Source: JADHMP01 sp964386915
GTDB lineage: Bacteria; Bacteroidota; Bacteroidia; Flavobacteriales; Flavobacteriaceae
Assembly (NCBI GenBank): GCA_964386915.1
Contig: CAYLUQ010000006.1
Coordinates: 56,706-120,705 of the forward strand
DNA: 64,000 nucleotides
Direction: 5' to 3'
This document shows, one piece after another, positions 28,301-37,071 of the stretch. Made by a program: the position numbers and the translations under genes. Positions within the stretch are counted from its first letter, which is position 1. Every line of letters starts with the position of its first letter. The notes beneath the pieces were generated by a model. That model was not told the origin of the DNA, searched no databases, and saw only the letters and a program-made list of their open reading frames with translations.

Positions 28301-29115
28301 ATTTAGTGCATATTCGCTATGAACAAGGTCCGCAAGCCATTAAAAGTGAAGATGGCTTTTTGGTAGGCTATGTGCTTTTTGACAAAATGCCAGAGGCCTC
28401 CGAAACCACTGTGGTCAATCAGGCACAAAAACATTTGGAAAATCAGATTGAAGCAGGGGTTTTAACCCTTCCAAAAGGAGTGAATTATTCGTTTGCCGGA
28501 AACTACGAACAACAGGTTCGGGCCAATAAAACCTTAAGCCTGGTTCTCCCCTTGGCCTTGGCCCTCATCTTTATCATATTGTATTTTCAATTTAATTCTG
28601 CTATCACCTCCATGATGGTGTTTATGGGAGTGTTTGTGGCCTTTTCGGGTGGCTTTATTTTGATTTGGCTTTATGGCCAACCTTGGTTTATGAATTTCGA
28701 ATTTTGGGGAATTTCTATAAGATCTCTTTTTCAAATGGAAACCATCAATCTCAGTATAGCCGTTTGGGTTGGATTTTTAGCCCTTTTTGGCATAGCCACC
28801 GATGATGGTGTGTTGGTAGCTACCTTCTTAAAAGACAGTTTTAAACGCAACCAACCGCAAACCAAAGAGGCCATTAGAAAAGCTGTGGTAGAAGGGGGGC
28901 TCCGAAGAGTGAGACCGGCCATGATGACCACTTCCACTACTCTTTTGGCTTTATTACCAGTGCTTACGGCAACAGGTCGAGGAGCAGATTTAATGCTGCC
29001 CATGGCCCTACCCACTTTTGGTGGAATGACCCTCCAAGTGGTAACTCTCTTCACTGTTCCAGTACTCTATGCGCTCTGGAAAGAAGTTCAACTAAAATGG
29101 CAAAAAAATGATTAA
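25399..29115 (+). CDS. cusA: Heavy-metal efflux RND permease, CusA/CzcA family
   Basis: A 1238-residue inner-membrane proton-driven pump, subunit of a tripartite exporter, probably for Cu+ given its neighbours. The N-terminal WKGRSPQDVEDQVTYPL and GVKSVRSNSLFGFSTIYVIF, the central GTLVDMGIVLTENM and the C-terminal GIATDDGVLVATFLKD plus RVRPAMMTTSTTLLALLPVL are typical of the HME subfamily. It is some 190 residues longer than E. coli CusA; much of the excess is an extra hydrophobic stretch at about residues 530-635. The upstream HYC_CC_PP gene and the two downstream genes share the transcript. Confidence 0.95.
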   Translation: MLHRLIKFFLDHKLVAWLLLLFFVGWGLITSPFDLGINFLPRNPVSVDALPNLGENQQIVFTEWKGRSPQDVEDQVTYPLTSSLLGIAGVKSVRSNSLFGFSTIYVIFEEDVEFYWSRSRLLEKLNSLPPSLLPPGVKPTLGPDATALGQIFWYTLEGRDANGNPTGGWDLHELRSLQDFYVKPSLAAAKGVSEVASIGGFVQEYQIDVLPDQMRIYGISLQEVMRALKESNLEVGAQTLEINLVEYFIRGLGAVASIEDIENTVLKASNNVPLRIKDIAKVSLGPAARRGLLDKSGAEAVGGVAVARYGANPMEVIQNVKEKIAEIAPGLPTKTLRDGTKSKITLVPFYDRTQLIQETLGTLKEALRLEILITILVVLLLLLNIRSSLLVAGSLPVAVLMCFIAMRYWEVEANIVALSGIVIAVGTLVDMGIVLTENMLTHIKKAGDQQPISVTITNATKEVAPAVITAIATTVVSFLPVFTMVGAEGKLFRPLAFTKTFSLLAAIVVAITLLPPLAVQLFGLPSKTNRKTVGYSLALLLLSAVLLFVNRDTLALIGGVIGFLNLVSFYLSSYQDGQFYTLFEKAKNYVYALIMAWLLAKAWMPLGVHHAFASNFFFVVILVGLLLGMASLVIKHYATILHLLLRFKWLFLSCILALLVCGIQIMRNLGQEFMPSLDEGSFLLMPTTLPHAGVEMNARNLRTLDMAVTAIPEVEMVVGKAGRVESALDPAPLSMYENIILYKSEYSTDENGNRLRFKQNKAGEFLLAQGGSVSPEQAIELGLTAQHLVEDSKGSYFRQWRNHIHSSDDIWKEITMRTQFAGITSAPKLQPIQTRLLMLQSGIRVPMGIKVKGPDLATIETFSQVLEEELKKVEGVKSATVYAERIVGKPYLLLDLKREEMSRYGLSVAAVQNQLQATIGGLPMSTTIEGRERYAIRLRYPKERLSAPEDLRSILVATPQGIQIPLGDLVHIRYEQGPQAIKSEDGFLVGYVLFDKMPEASETTVVNQAQKHLENQIEAGVLTLPKGVNYSFAGNYEQQVRANKTLSLVLPLALALIFIILYFQFNSAITSMMVFMGVFVAFSGGFILIWLYGQPWFMNFEFWGISIRSLFQMETINLSIAVWVGFLALFGIATDDGVLVATFLKDSFKRNQPQTKEAIRKAVVEGGLRRVRPAMMTTSTTLLALLPVLTATGRGADLMLPMALPTFGGMTLQVVTLFTVPVLYALWKEVQLKWQKND

Positions 29116-30358
29116 AAAATATTCCAATCTATCCACCAAAGGCTATGTTGTTTTAGCCTTCTTGCTTTGCACCGTGGGATGGGGTCAATCGGTATCCTTT
29201 TTTGTAGAAAAAGCTTTAGATCAAAATTCAGATTTAAAAGCCGTTGGATTGGCCTATGAAGCCGCCCTTAAAAAAGCACCCCAAGTGGGACAATTACCCG
29301 ATCCAACATTGGGTGTTGGAGTTCCTCTTTTAGCTCCCGAAACCCGATTAGGTGCTCAGGTGCTCACCCTTTCCGCTCAACAATTCTTTCCGTGGTTTGG
29401 CACTCAAAAAGCAAAAATGCAAGTTGCTTTAAATCAGGCACAAACCAAAGCTGAGGCAATTGTCATTAGAAGATTAGAGGTTGCATTTGAAATAAAAAGA
29501 GCCTACTATAAACTTTACCAAATTGCCAAACAGCAAAGTTTAATTGCAAAAAACAGGGCACTCTATTTAGCTTTAGAACAGGTGGCGCTAGGACAATTAG
29601 AAAGTGGAAAAGCATTGGCAACAGATGCCCTAACCATTCAAATGAAACAAGAGGCTTTAGAACAAGAAATCAAAATATTGGAAAAAGATAAGGTAGTGCA
29701 ACAAGCGCTTCTCAATGCCTTGATTAATGAACCGATAAATAGCCCAATACAAATTGATACAGCCACTATGGCCCTAGCAAAACCCCCACTAAATTGGGAA
29801 AATGTAGCACAAAAAATTAAGCTGCATCCCCTTCTCAAACAATTGGATTGGCAAATCGAAACAGCATCAGCCAACCTCCACCTCAATACGCTAGAAGGGC
29901 GTCCTAGTTTAGGGCTTGGACTTGATTATAGTGTGATTGAACCCAGAACAGATGCACAACCGCTACAAAATGGGAAAGATATTTTAATGCCCAAGTTTAA
30001 GGTATCACTCCCGCTTTATCGCAAAAAAATTAAAGCAAAAAAACAAGAAGAAGTGCTTAAGCAAGAACATTATACGCTTAAAAAAGAAGAAGCCCTCAAT
30101 CAATTATTGACAGAGACACAGGCCGTTCAAACCGCCTATGACAGTGCACTATTGCGTTTTGAATTAGCTGAAAAACAACTTCTATTAGCCCAAAGTGCAT
30201 ACAAAATTCTTATGGCGGCCTACAGTAGTGAGGGAAGCTATTTTAATGAACTACTAAACCTACAAAGCACCCTTTATCAATATGAATTAAACCAATTGAA
30301 TGCTCTTATGGATAGTCATTTTTCCCAACTAAAAATGGAGCGACTAATAAATTTTTAA
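29108..30358 (+). CDS. TolC-family outer membrane factor
   Basis: A 416-residue outer-membrane channel subunit with a signal peptide ending near VGWGQS. Two long heptad-rich helical repeats (for example AALKKAPQVGQLPDPTLGVGVP and a second half with SLGLGLDYSV) match the TolC/CusC fold. It overlaps the pump gene by eight bases. With CusA and the adaptor it would form the envelope-spanning exporter. Confidence 0.9.
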   Translation: MIKKYSNLSTKGYVVLAFLLCTVGWGQSVSFFVEKALDQNSDLKAVGLAYEAALKKAPQVGQLPDPTLGVGVPLLAPETRLGAQVLTLSAQQFFPWFGTQKAKMQVALNQAQTKAEAIVIRRLEVAFEIKRAYYKLYQIAKQQSLIAKNRALYLALEQVALGQLESGKALATDALTIQMKQEALEQEIKILEKDKVVQQALLNALINEPINSPIQIDTATMALAKPPLNWENVAQKIKLHPLLKQLDWQIETASANLHLNTLEGRPSLGLGLDYSVIEPRTDAQPLQNGKDILMPKFKVSLPLYRKKIKAKKQEEVLKQEHYTLKKEEALNQLLTETQAVQTAYDSALLRFELAEKQLLLAQSAYKILMAAYSSEGSYFNELLNLQSTLYQYELNQLNALMDSHFSQLKMERLINF

Positions 30359-30369
30359 ATCCTTAAAAA

Positions 30370-32118
30370 ATGAAAAAAAATAGTTTTAATCTCGTTCTAA
30401 TCGGCACCTTGTTTGTTGGCATAATGGTCGGTTACTTTCTTTTTTCGCCCCCTAAAATGCAACAGGATGAAATAGTGCCAGAGGAATATGAGGCCTCCCT
30501 GTGGACATGTTCTATGCATCCCCAAATTAGACAAGAGGAACCCGGTTTATGCCCGCTTTGCAAAATGGAACTCGTTCCGCTTGACGGGGAGCATAGCCAC
30601 CAAGAAAACGAATTAGAAATGACCCCGGCTGCCGTGCAGTTGGCTCAAATTCAAACCACTGTGATTGAAACCAACCCGACAAATAAGCACTCCAGCTTGG
30701 ACCTAAATGGTCGCTTGCAAGTTGATGAAACCCAAATAGCGCGTTTGGTTAACCATATACCCGGCCGTATTGAAAAATTGGCTGTATCGTATACCGGAGC
30801 AACGGTTCAAAAAGGGCAAATTCTCGCATGGATCTATGCTCCAGAAATCATCACGGCTCAAAAGGAAGTGTTGGAAGCCCAAAAAATAGGGGCACTCAGC
30901 CCAGAATTATTGAATGCTGCTCTAAAAAAATTAAGCTATTGGAAAATCAGTGATGCTCTAATTGAGGAACTTTTATCCACTCAACAGCTCAAAGAAACTA
31001 TTCCGATAATGGCCGACTACAGCGGAGTTGTGACACAAAAAAACATAGCTGTAGGAGACTATGTTACCCAAGGAGAGGTTCTTTTTGAAGTACAAGACTT
31101 AAGTCGTTTATGGGCTGTTTTTGACGTGTATGAACAAAATTTAACCACTATTGAAGAAGGGCAAACTCTTCGTTTTAGCACCCCAGCACACCCCAATCAA
31201 ACCTTTGGTGGAAAAATAATTTTTATTGATCCACGCATAGATCCTCAAACCCGTACAGCCCAGGTTCGAGTTGAAATAGACAACAAAAAAGGGCTTTTAA
31301 AACCCGAGATGTTCATCAAAGGGCAACTAGAAGTAAAAAATAATAGCGACACACTATTGGTGCCAAAATCGGCTGTTCTCTGGACCGGAAAACGTTCGGT
31401 GGTTTATATCCAACTAGAAAATCGTGCTGTTCCCACTTTTGCCTTTCGCGAAGTGGTTTTGGGAACCTCAGTGGGAGACAGCTATGAAATTTTAGAAGGC
31501 CTAGTGCAAGGAGAAGAAGTGGTTACCAATGGTGCCTTTTTACTCGATGCTTCTGCTCAACTCAACAATCAAGCTAGTATGATGAATAGAATGGTAAGGG
31601 TAAAAAACACTGAAGCACATGCTCCCATAAAAACACAACAGGCTATGGTGTCTATGGAATTCCAAAACCAACTCACCTCCCTAACAGAGACCTATTTAAC
31701 ACTTAAAAACGCTTTGGTGAAGAGTGCTGAACAAAAGAGTATTGAGGCAGCCCAAGCGATGGAACTTTCATTGAGACAAATAGACGAAACCCTCTTAAAT
31801 GAACAACACCAAAATCATTGGAAGGCGGAAAAAGAAAAGCTATGGGGTTCACTCCAAAAACTCACAACAGCGGAAAATTTGGAAAATCAACGTCAACAAT
31901 TTCAAATGGTGTCTCAAGCTTTGATTACTATGCTGCAAAATTTTGGTTCCTCTAAGCAGCCTTACTATGTACAACATTGTCCAATGGCCAACAATCAAAA
32001 TGGTGCCCATTGGCTGAGCGATCAAGAGCTTATTGAAAATCCTTATTACGGTGCCGCCATGTTGCGCTGCGGAAGTGTGGTGGACACCCTTGGGAGTTCA
32101 TCCCTAAGCATAAACTAG
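30370..32118 (+). CDS. cusB: Three-part RND periplasmic adaptor (CusB-like) with N- and C-terminal metal-binding domains
   Basis: A 582-residue adaptor anchored by a helix at residues 6-25. Residues 46-74 are a heavy-metal-binding domain (WTCSMHPQI...GLCPLCKMEL). Residues 110-400 are the membrane-fusion core: the lipoyl hairpin INGRI-like NHIPGRIEKLAVSYTGATVQ, GVVTQKNIAVGDYV, and the beta barrel with DPRIDPQTRTAQVRVEI. Residues 425-575 resemble DUF3347, with YYVQHCPMANNQNGAHWLS near the end. The His/Cys/Met-rich ends probably collect Cu+ or Ag+ and hand it to CusA. Confidence 0.92.
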   Translation: MKKNSFNLVLIGTLFVGIMVGYFLFSPPKMQQDEIVPEEYEASLWTCSMHPQIRQEEPGLCPLCKMELVPLDGEHSHQENELEMTPAAVQLAQIQTTVIETNPTNKHSSLDLNGRLQVDETQIARLVNHIPGRIEKLAVSYTGATVQKGQILAWIYAPEIITAQKEVLEAQKIGALSPELLNAALKKLSYWKISDALIEELLSTQQLKETIPIMADYSGVVTQKNIAVGDYVTQGEVLFEVQDLSRLWAVFDVYEQNLTTIEEGQTLRFSTPAHPNQTFGGKIIFIDPRIDPQTRTAQVRVEIDNKKGLLKPEMFIKGQLEVKNNSDTLLVPKSAVLWTGKRSVVYIQLENRAVPTFAFREVVLGTSVGDSYEILEGLVQGEEVVTNGAFLLDASAQLNNQASMMNRMVRVKNTEAHAPIKTQQAMVSMEFQNQLTSLTETYLTLKNALVKSAEQKSIEAAQAMELSLRQIDETLLNEQHQNHWKAEKEKLWGSLQKLTTAENLENQRQQFQMVSQALITMLQNFGSSKQPYYVQHCPMANNQNGAHWLSDQELIENPYYGAAMLRCGSVVDTLGSSSLSIN

Positions 32119-32171
32119 TCTAATACCTTATCAATACCTTTACTTCTTTTATTAATTTTAAATCAAAAATC

Positions 32172-32423
32172 ATGAAAACAACTTTTTTACGTTTAAGCCT
32201 ACTTCTTTTTGCTATGGGACTCCTTTTAGGCTCTTGCAACAATCAAAAATCCAAAAAGGAAACTGCTGTAGAACAACAAAACGCCGATAACCCCGCTTAC
32301 ACTTCTGCCTATGTCTGTCCAATGCATTGCGAGGGCAGTGGAGATGAACATCCGGGAAAATGTCCTGTCTGTGGAATGGAATATGTCAAAAACGAAAACC
32401 ATCCTAAGCCTCACCAGCACTAG
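32172..32423 (+). CDS. Small lipoprotein with heavy-metal-binding domain
   Basis: An 83-residue predicted lipoprotein with lipobox LLLGSC (Cys 24). The mature part carries one heavy-metal-binding domain with the pattern YVCPMHCEGSGDEHPGKCPVCGMEY, here given in two halves: CPMHC near residue 50 and CPVCGMEY near 66. The tail is His-rich. It probably acts as a periplasmic copper binder. A TACCTTTA box at 32135-32142 suggests a promoter of its own besides read-through from the efflux operon. Confidence 0.82.
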   Translation: MKTTFLRLSLLLFAMGLLLGSCNNQKSKKETAVEQQNADNPAYTSAYVCPMHCEGSGDEHPGKCPVCGMEYVKNENHPKPHQH

Positions 32424-32449
32424 GCTAAAAGACTTAGGGCATTGTTGTT

Positions 32450-33052
32450 TTAGTTTTCTTGGTTAAAGCCTATGGTTCCCTTTTTGAGTTGATCATAAAA
32501 ATTAGCAAGGGCCACATTTTGCCATGGTATTACAAAAAGGGCACCGATAAAAAGGGTAAAAATGGTGAGTAAATACCAAGGGATGAAGCGCAAAATAAGT
32601 CCAAAGAGTTGCATTTTATGTCCGTTCATCAATTCCCAGCTTTTTTTGAGGGCTTCTGTTGCGGTTAAAGATCGATCGTCTGCCAAAATAAAAAAGGTCA
32701 TGGACAATCCTAATGAAATAATGATGCCAGGAACGATAAATAAAAGTAATCCGGCTAGGGTGGCTAAAGCAATTAGGATATAGGACAGCAACACATTGCC
32801 AAATGATTTAAAACCATCAAATAAATTATTGAATTGTGGATTGTTGTTGCGTGCAATATTCAAACAAAATAAGTCATAGCCTAATTGTAGAGGACCCGAT
32901 ATCAAGAGAACTAAAAGAACTAAGCTTTCATCTAATTGACCGGGTATGCCAGTGATTAAACTATAAAGCAAGGTAATTCCTACAGCAAGTGCCCAGTAGG
33001 GTGCCAATTGTTGGCGCGCTTGGCGCATGATTGTTAGATTGGGTGAGTTCAT
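32450..33052 (-). CDS. DUF975-like integral membrane protein
   Basis: A 200-residue membrane protein with about five hydrophobic segments. Features that fit DUF975 are FDGFKSFGNVLLSYIL, LLFIVPGIIISLGLSMTFFIL, SLTATEALKKSWELMNGHK, and WYLLTIFTLFIGALFVIPWQNVALANFY. No function is known for the family. It lies downstream of the aromatic operon but beyond a strong terminator, so it is probably a separate unit. Confidence 0.75.
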   Translation of the reverse strand: MNSPNLTIMRQARQQLAPYWALAVGITLLYSLITGIPGQLDESLVLLVLLISGPLQLGYDLFCLNIARNNNPQFNNLFDGFKSFGNVLLSYILIALATLAGLLLFIVPGIIISLGLSMTFFILADDRSLTATEALKKSWELMNGHKMQLFGLILRFIPWYLLTIFTLFIGALFVIPWQNVALANFYDQLKKGTIGFNQEN

Positions 33053-33075
33053 TTTTTTATATTTTGATTAAAGTT

Positions 33076-33099
33076 AAAAAAAGCCTCTTAATAGAGGCT
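33076..33099 (-). terminator. Intrinsic terminator of the aromatic operon
   Basis: A stem AGCCTCT (33082-33088), loop TAAT and AGAGGCT (33093-33099) is flanked on both sides by A/T runs. On the minus strand it ends in a run of seven T (33076-33082). It lies six bases after the DAHP synthase stop. Confidence 0.85.
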
Positions 33100-33104
33100 T
33101 TTTT

Positions 33105-34187
33105 TTAAGTATTCAAGATTTTTTCTTGATGGTTGATAGATTCTTGGTGGATAGCTTTAAACAATTTAATCACAAATTCTTTTCCTAAATCTCGCTCTTC
33201 TCCTTCTAAGATCATTCGACCTAAAATTTCGTTCCAACGTTTGTTTTGCAAAACAGCAACATTGTTTTCCTTTTTCAAGGCACCAATGGCATCAGAAATT
33301 TTCATGCGTTTACCCATTATATCTAAAATTGACTGATCTAACATATCAATTTGCGCTCTGAGTTGTTGCAAATTATCTTGGAAAGCTGCTTCTGTGTCGG
33401 TCACTTTTCTAATAGTAAGATCTTTCATGATTTCAACCAAACGAGTGGGTGTTACTTGTTGGCTAGCATCGCTCCAAGCATTATCTGGATCCCAGTGAGT
33501 TTCTATCATAAGGCCGTCAAAATTTAGATCTAAGGCTGTTTGAGAAATATCAAAAATCAAATCTCTTCTACCAGCAATATGAGAAGGATCACAAATTAAA
33601 GGCAAATCAGGAAATTTATTCTGTGCCTCAACTGCAATTTGCCATTCGGGAATGTTGCGGTATTTTGTTTTTTCATAAGTAGAAAAACCTCTATGGATTA
33701 ATCCTAACTTTTTAATATTGGCGGTATAGAGTCGTTCAACACCTCCCAACCAAAGGGAAAGGTCTGGGTTTACGGGGTTTTTTACCAATACAATTTTATC
33801 TGTGCCTTCAAGCGCATCTGCAATTTCTTGAACTATAAAGGGGCTCACCGTAGAGCGAGCACCAATCCAGAGCACATCAATATCGTGTTCTAAAGCCAAT
33901 TTTACATGATCTTTATTGGCAACTTCTGTAGCGGTTAGCATGCCGGTTTCTTCTTTAACCTTTTGCAACCATTTCAACCCGATAGCACCAACGCCTTCAA
34001 AGTTTCCGGGGCGTGTTCTCGGTTTCCAAATCCCAGCGCGATAGACATTGACATCAGTGTCTTTTAGCTCATGGGCAATTTTTAAAACTTGTTCTTCTGT
34101 TTCTGCACTACAAGGACCGGCTATCACCAGGGGGTGAGGAAGTCCAAAGGCGTTGAGCCAATCACGCATTTCTTTCTTGTTTTCCAT
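33105..34187 (-). CDS. aroF: Bifunctional DAHP synthase / chorismate mutase
   Basis: A 360-residue cytoplasmic enzyme joining the entry step of the shikimate pathway to the branch step toward Phe and Tyr. Residues 1-265 are a type I-beta DAHP synthase barrel (VIAGPCSAET at 17-26, YRAGIWKPRTRPG near 50, LPLICDPSHIAGRRDL near 195). Residues 270-355 are an AroQ chorismate mutase helix bundle with LRAQIDMLDQSILDIMGKRM. The fusion usually allows feedback inhibition through the mutase domain. It is the last gene of the attenuator-controlled operon. Confidence 0.95.
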   Translation of the reverse strand: MENKKEMRDWLNAFGLPHPLVIAGPCSAETEEQVLKIAHELKDTDVNVYRAGIWKPRTRPGNFEGVGAIGLKWLQKVKEETGMLTATEVANKDHVKLALEHDIDVLWIGARSTVSPFIVQEIADALEGTDKIVLVKNPVNPDLSLWLGGVERLYTANIKKLGLIHRGFSTYEKTKYRNIPEWQIAVEAQNKFPDLPLICDPSHIAGRRDLIFDISQTALDLNFDGLMIETHWDPDNAWSDASQQVTPTRLVEIMKDLTIRKVTDTEAAFQDNLQQLRAQIDMLDQSILDIMGKRMKISDAIGALKKENNVAVLQNKRWNEILGRMILEGEERDLGKEFVIKLFKAIHQESINHQEKILNT

Positions 34188-34200
34188 TGTTTTTATTGAT

Positions 34201-35058
34201 TCATTGTTTATTTAAAATTCCATTTAATATAGGGGCAATAGCATTTGTTTTGAGTAACTCTTCGTAAAGCTTTTTATAATTTTCTTGTTCTAAATCAGCC
34301 TTAAAAAGTTCTAAATTTTGAATATATTGTTCTAAAACGTTTAAAATATTTTTTTGATTGTGTTTAAAAATTGGGGTCCACATTTCTGGAGAGCTTTTGG
34401 CTAATCGCACCGTTGAGGCAAAGCCACTACCTGCCATTTCAAAAATGGTTCGTTCGTCTTTTTCCTTTTCTAAAACGGTTTTACCCAACATAAAAGAAGA
34501 AATATGAGACAGATGCGAAACATAAGCAATGTGCTTATCATGCTCTTGTGGATCCATTTCTCTAATTTCCATTTTCATATTTTTAAACCATTGTAGGGCC
34601 CACTCCAAAAGATCTGGTCTAGTTTTATGCGCTTCACAAACAATTTGAATTTGATTTTCAAACAAGGAAGCGAAGGCTGCCTTGGGGCCAGAAAATTCGG
34701 TTCCGGCAATGGGGTGTGTGGCCAAAAACTGATTGCGTTTGGGGTGCAATTCTAAGGCCTTGCAAAGCGTAGCTTTGGTGGATCCAACATCTATAACCAA
34801 ACCATTATCATGCACCTTATCTAGGAGAGCTAACAATAAAGATTCCGCTTGATCAACAGGCACCGCCACCACAAGCACATCCATTTGAGAAAGTTGTTGC
34901 TCAGAAAGGGCCTCATCTATGAGTGAAAGCTCCAAAGCTTCTTGCAAATGAGCTGCATTATGATCACTTCCAAAACGTTTCACTTTTGGCAGAGACGCCT
35001 TTGCTGCTAAGCCAAAGGAACCTCCTATTAACCCTAAACCTATTATTCCAATTTTCAT
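34201..35058 (-). CDS. tyrA: Prephenate dehydrogenase
   Basis: A 285-residue NAD-dependent enzyme producing 4-hydroxyphenylpyruvate for tyrosine synthesis. The Rossmann motif GIIGLGLIGGSFGLAAK is at the N-terminus. THPIAGTEFSGPKAAF near residue 113 and SHLSHISSFML near 180 carry conserved histidines. There is no ACT domain. It starts four bases inside the upstream aminotransferase gene and precedes aroF by 13 bases. Confidence 0.93.
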   Translation of the reverse strand: MKIGIIGLGLIGGSFGLAAKASLPKVKRFGSDHNAAHLQEALELSLIDEALSEQQLSQMDVLVVAVPVDQAESLLLALLDKVHDNGLVIDVGSTKATLCKALELHPKRNQFLATHPIAGTEFSGPKAAFASLFENQIQIVCEAHKTRPDLLEWALQWFKNMKMEIREMDPQEHDKHIAYVSHLSHISSFMLGKTVLEKEKDERTIFEMAGSGFASTVRLAKSSPEMWTPIFKHNQKNILNVLEQYIQNLELFKADLEQENYKKLYEELLKTNAIAPILNGILNKQ

Positions 35059-36206
35059 GAGGCAATTCTTTTTAGAGCTGTTTCAATTTGCGCTTCTTTC
35101 ACGCATAGAGAAAACCGCACGTAGCCTTCCCCTTCTGAACCAAATATGGTGCCGGGGGCAATAAATAGATGGAAGTCTTGCAACAGCTTTTCAGTAAAAT
35201 CTATGGCGTTCATGCCATTTTCAGGCAGTTTCGCCCAAAGGAACATGCCCACTTGATTGGGCAGCGCTTGAAGTTCTAATTGAGCTGCCAATTTTTCCAT
35301 TAAAAGGCGGCGTTTGTGATAGACAACATTTAAAGAATCAAACCAGTCTGAAGATTGATTCAAAGCAGCAATAGCACCTTGTTGAACACCGAAAAACATG
35401 CCGGAGTCCATATTGCTTTTCACTTTTAAAACCGCTTGAATTGCTTCTGCATTTCCGCATGCCATACCAACACGCCAGCCGGCCATATTAAAAGATTTAC
35501 TTAACGAATTTAGTTCTATGGCCACCTCTTTAGCTCCCGGACGAGCCAAAAGACTCTGAGGGGATGGGTTTAAAATAAAACTATAAGGATTGTCGTGCAC
35601 CAACAAAACTTTGTGTTCTCTTGCCCAGCCAATTAGTCGATCAAAAGTGGCTGTTTCGGCCTGTGTTCCCGTGGGCATATGAGGATAATTTAACCAACAA
35701 AGCTTAACCTTTGAAGTGTCTAAACGGTCTAGGGCTTCAAAATCGGGTTGCCATTGGTTGGCTTCTTTAAGATTATAAAAAACAGGCTCTGCTTCTACCA
35801 ATTTTGCTACAGCGGCATAGGTGGGATAGCCCGGATTGGGAATCAAAACTTGATCTCCCTTATTCAAAAAAGCCATAGCAATATGCATTATGCCTTCTTT
35901 TGATCCAATTAAGGGTAAAATTTCAGTTTGAAAATCTAAAGAAACCCCATAGTGCTTTTGATAGAAAGTAGCCATGGCCTCCCGGAGTTCTGGAATGCCT
36001 TGATAACTTTGATACATGTGGGCCTTAGGATGTTGCAGGGCGCTCGTCAAAGCTTGTTCAACAGCAGCGGGTGGTGGCAGGTCAGGACTTCCAATTCCCA
36101 TATTAATAACAGGATGTCCTGCTTGAATCATAGCAGCAACCTCTCTCAATTTGCGAGAAAAATAATATTCTTGAACGCTAGCTAAACGTTGGGCTGTTTC
36201 TCTCAT
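35055..36206 (-). CDS. PLP-dependent aminotransferase of the aromatic operon
   Basis: A 383-residue class I/II aminotransferase. Landmarks are GIGSPDLPPP near 37, SKEGIMHI near 107, NPGYPTY, NYPHMPTG (in place of NPNNPTG), HDNPYSFI, and the PLP lysine in NSLSKSFNMAGWRVG near residue 230. Its position between pheA and tyrA, with four-base overlaps on both sides, implies that it transaminates phenylpyruvate and hydroxyphenylpyruvate or prephenate. That is inference from context. Confidence 0.9.
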   Translation of the reverse strand: MRETAQRLASVQEYYFSRKLREVAAMIQAGHPVINMGIGSPDLPPPAAVEQALTSALQHPKAHMYQSYQGIPELREAMATFYQKHYGVSLDFQTEILPLIGSKEGIMHIAMAFLNKGDQVLIPNPGYPTYAAVAKLVEAEPVFYNLKEANQWQPDFEALDRLDTSKVKLCWLNYPHMPTGTQAETATFDRLIGWAREHKVLLVHDNPYSFILNPSPQSLLARPGAKEVAIELNSLSKSFNMAGWRVGMACGNAEAIQAVLKVKSNMDSGMFFGVQQGAIAALNQSSDWFDSLNVVYHKRRLLMEKLAAQLELQALPNQVGMFLWAKLPENGMNAIDFTEKLLQDFHLFIAPGTIFGSEGEGYVRFSLCVKEAQIETALKRIAS

Positions 36207-37036
36207 TGCTTCTGATTTTTATAGACCCCCAATATCTTAAACTCACTGGCCATAATCTTTAGTATCGAAACAGCCTTATCAAATTGTGTATAAGCCTCAA
36301 AAGTCACGTCCACAAAAAAAGCGTATTTCCCTGGTGTTTCAATTACTGGAAGCGATTGAATCTTCGTGAGATTTAACAAACAATCACTCATCATATTGAG
36401 AACTGCTGCAAGACTCCCTCTTTGGTGGTCTAGGGTAAATTTCAAAGCCGCTTTATTAATTTCCTCCTTCTGCAAAACAGGTTTGTCTTTTTGCAACACT
36501 ACAAAGCGCGTCACATTGTTTTGAATGGTTTGTATGGAAGAGGCTAAAATAGACAAGCCATAAATTTGTGCTGCTTGCTGACTTGCAATTGCACCCACTC
36601 CTTTGGTTTGGTTTTTTGCAATTTTTTGAGCTTCCTCAGCCGTATCGGCTGTTTCAACCAACTGAATATTTGGATATTGCATAAAAAATTGCTTGCATTG
36701 CAACAGGGCCATTGGATGCGAACGCACCTCTTCCAAATCGGCTAGGGATTGCCCCTCTAATGCCATTAAATTGTGGTGTATGCTTAAATAATGTTCCCCA
36801 ATAATATGGAGTTCATTTTGATCAATTAAAGCATAGTTAGGAATAATGGACCCAGCTATCGAATTTTCTATAGCCATCACCCCATGGCTAACCTCTCCAG
36901 CTTTTAAACCTGCAGCCAATGCGTCAAAACTCAAATATTCACGCAAGTTTGCTTCTACAGAAAAACAGGCTGTGGCCACCTCGTGGTGAAAGGAACCCTT
37001 AATGCCCTGTATTCCGATGATGTTGTTCAATTGCAT
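36203..37036 (-). CDS. pheA: Prephenate dehydratase
   Basis: A 277-residue enzyme converting prephenate to phenylpyruvate. The catalytic periplasmic-binding-like domain has GIQGIKGSFHHEVA at the start, HGVMAIENSIAGSI near 55, SHPMALLQCKQFF near 105 and the NNVTRFVVL segment near 170. A C-terminal ACT domain follows with GSLAAVLNMMSDCLLNLTKIQSLP, in which QSLP takes the place of the usual ESRP. Start and operon are preceded by an attenuator. It overlaps the next gene by four bases. Confidence 0.95.
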   Translation of the reverse strand: MQLNNIIGIQGIKGSFHHEVATACFSVEANLREYLSFDALAAGLKAGEVSHGVMAIENSIAGSIIPNYALIDQNELHIIGEHYLSIHHNLMALEGQSLADLEEVRSHPMALLQCKQFFMQYPNIQLVETADTAEEAQKIAKNQTKGVGAIASQQAAQIYGLSILASSIQTIQNNVTRFVVLQKDKPVLQKEEINKAALKFTLDHQRGSLAAVLNMMSDCLLNLTKIQSLPVIETPGKYAFFVDVTFEAYTQFDKAVSILKIMASEFKILGVYKNQKQ

Positions 37037-37040
37037 ATCA

Positions 37041-37071
37041 AAAAAAAAGTCCCGAAAAAATCAGGACTTTT
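37041..37071 (-). terminator. Attenuator terminator upstream of pheA
   Basis: On the minus strand AAAAGTCCTGA pairs with TCGGGACTTTT over 11 positions (one U-G wobble), with a five-base loop, and continues into an unbroken T-run through 37041. Read on the plus strand the wobble becomes a C-A mismatch, so the hairpin is built for minus-strand transcription. The T-run ends five bases before the pheA ATG, so it must act within the leader. Confidence 0.9.

Noticed and set aside
32424..32449. Terminator of the efflux cluster
   Set aside because: No stem of useful length between the two convergent genes.
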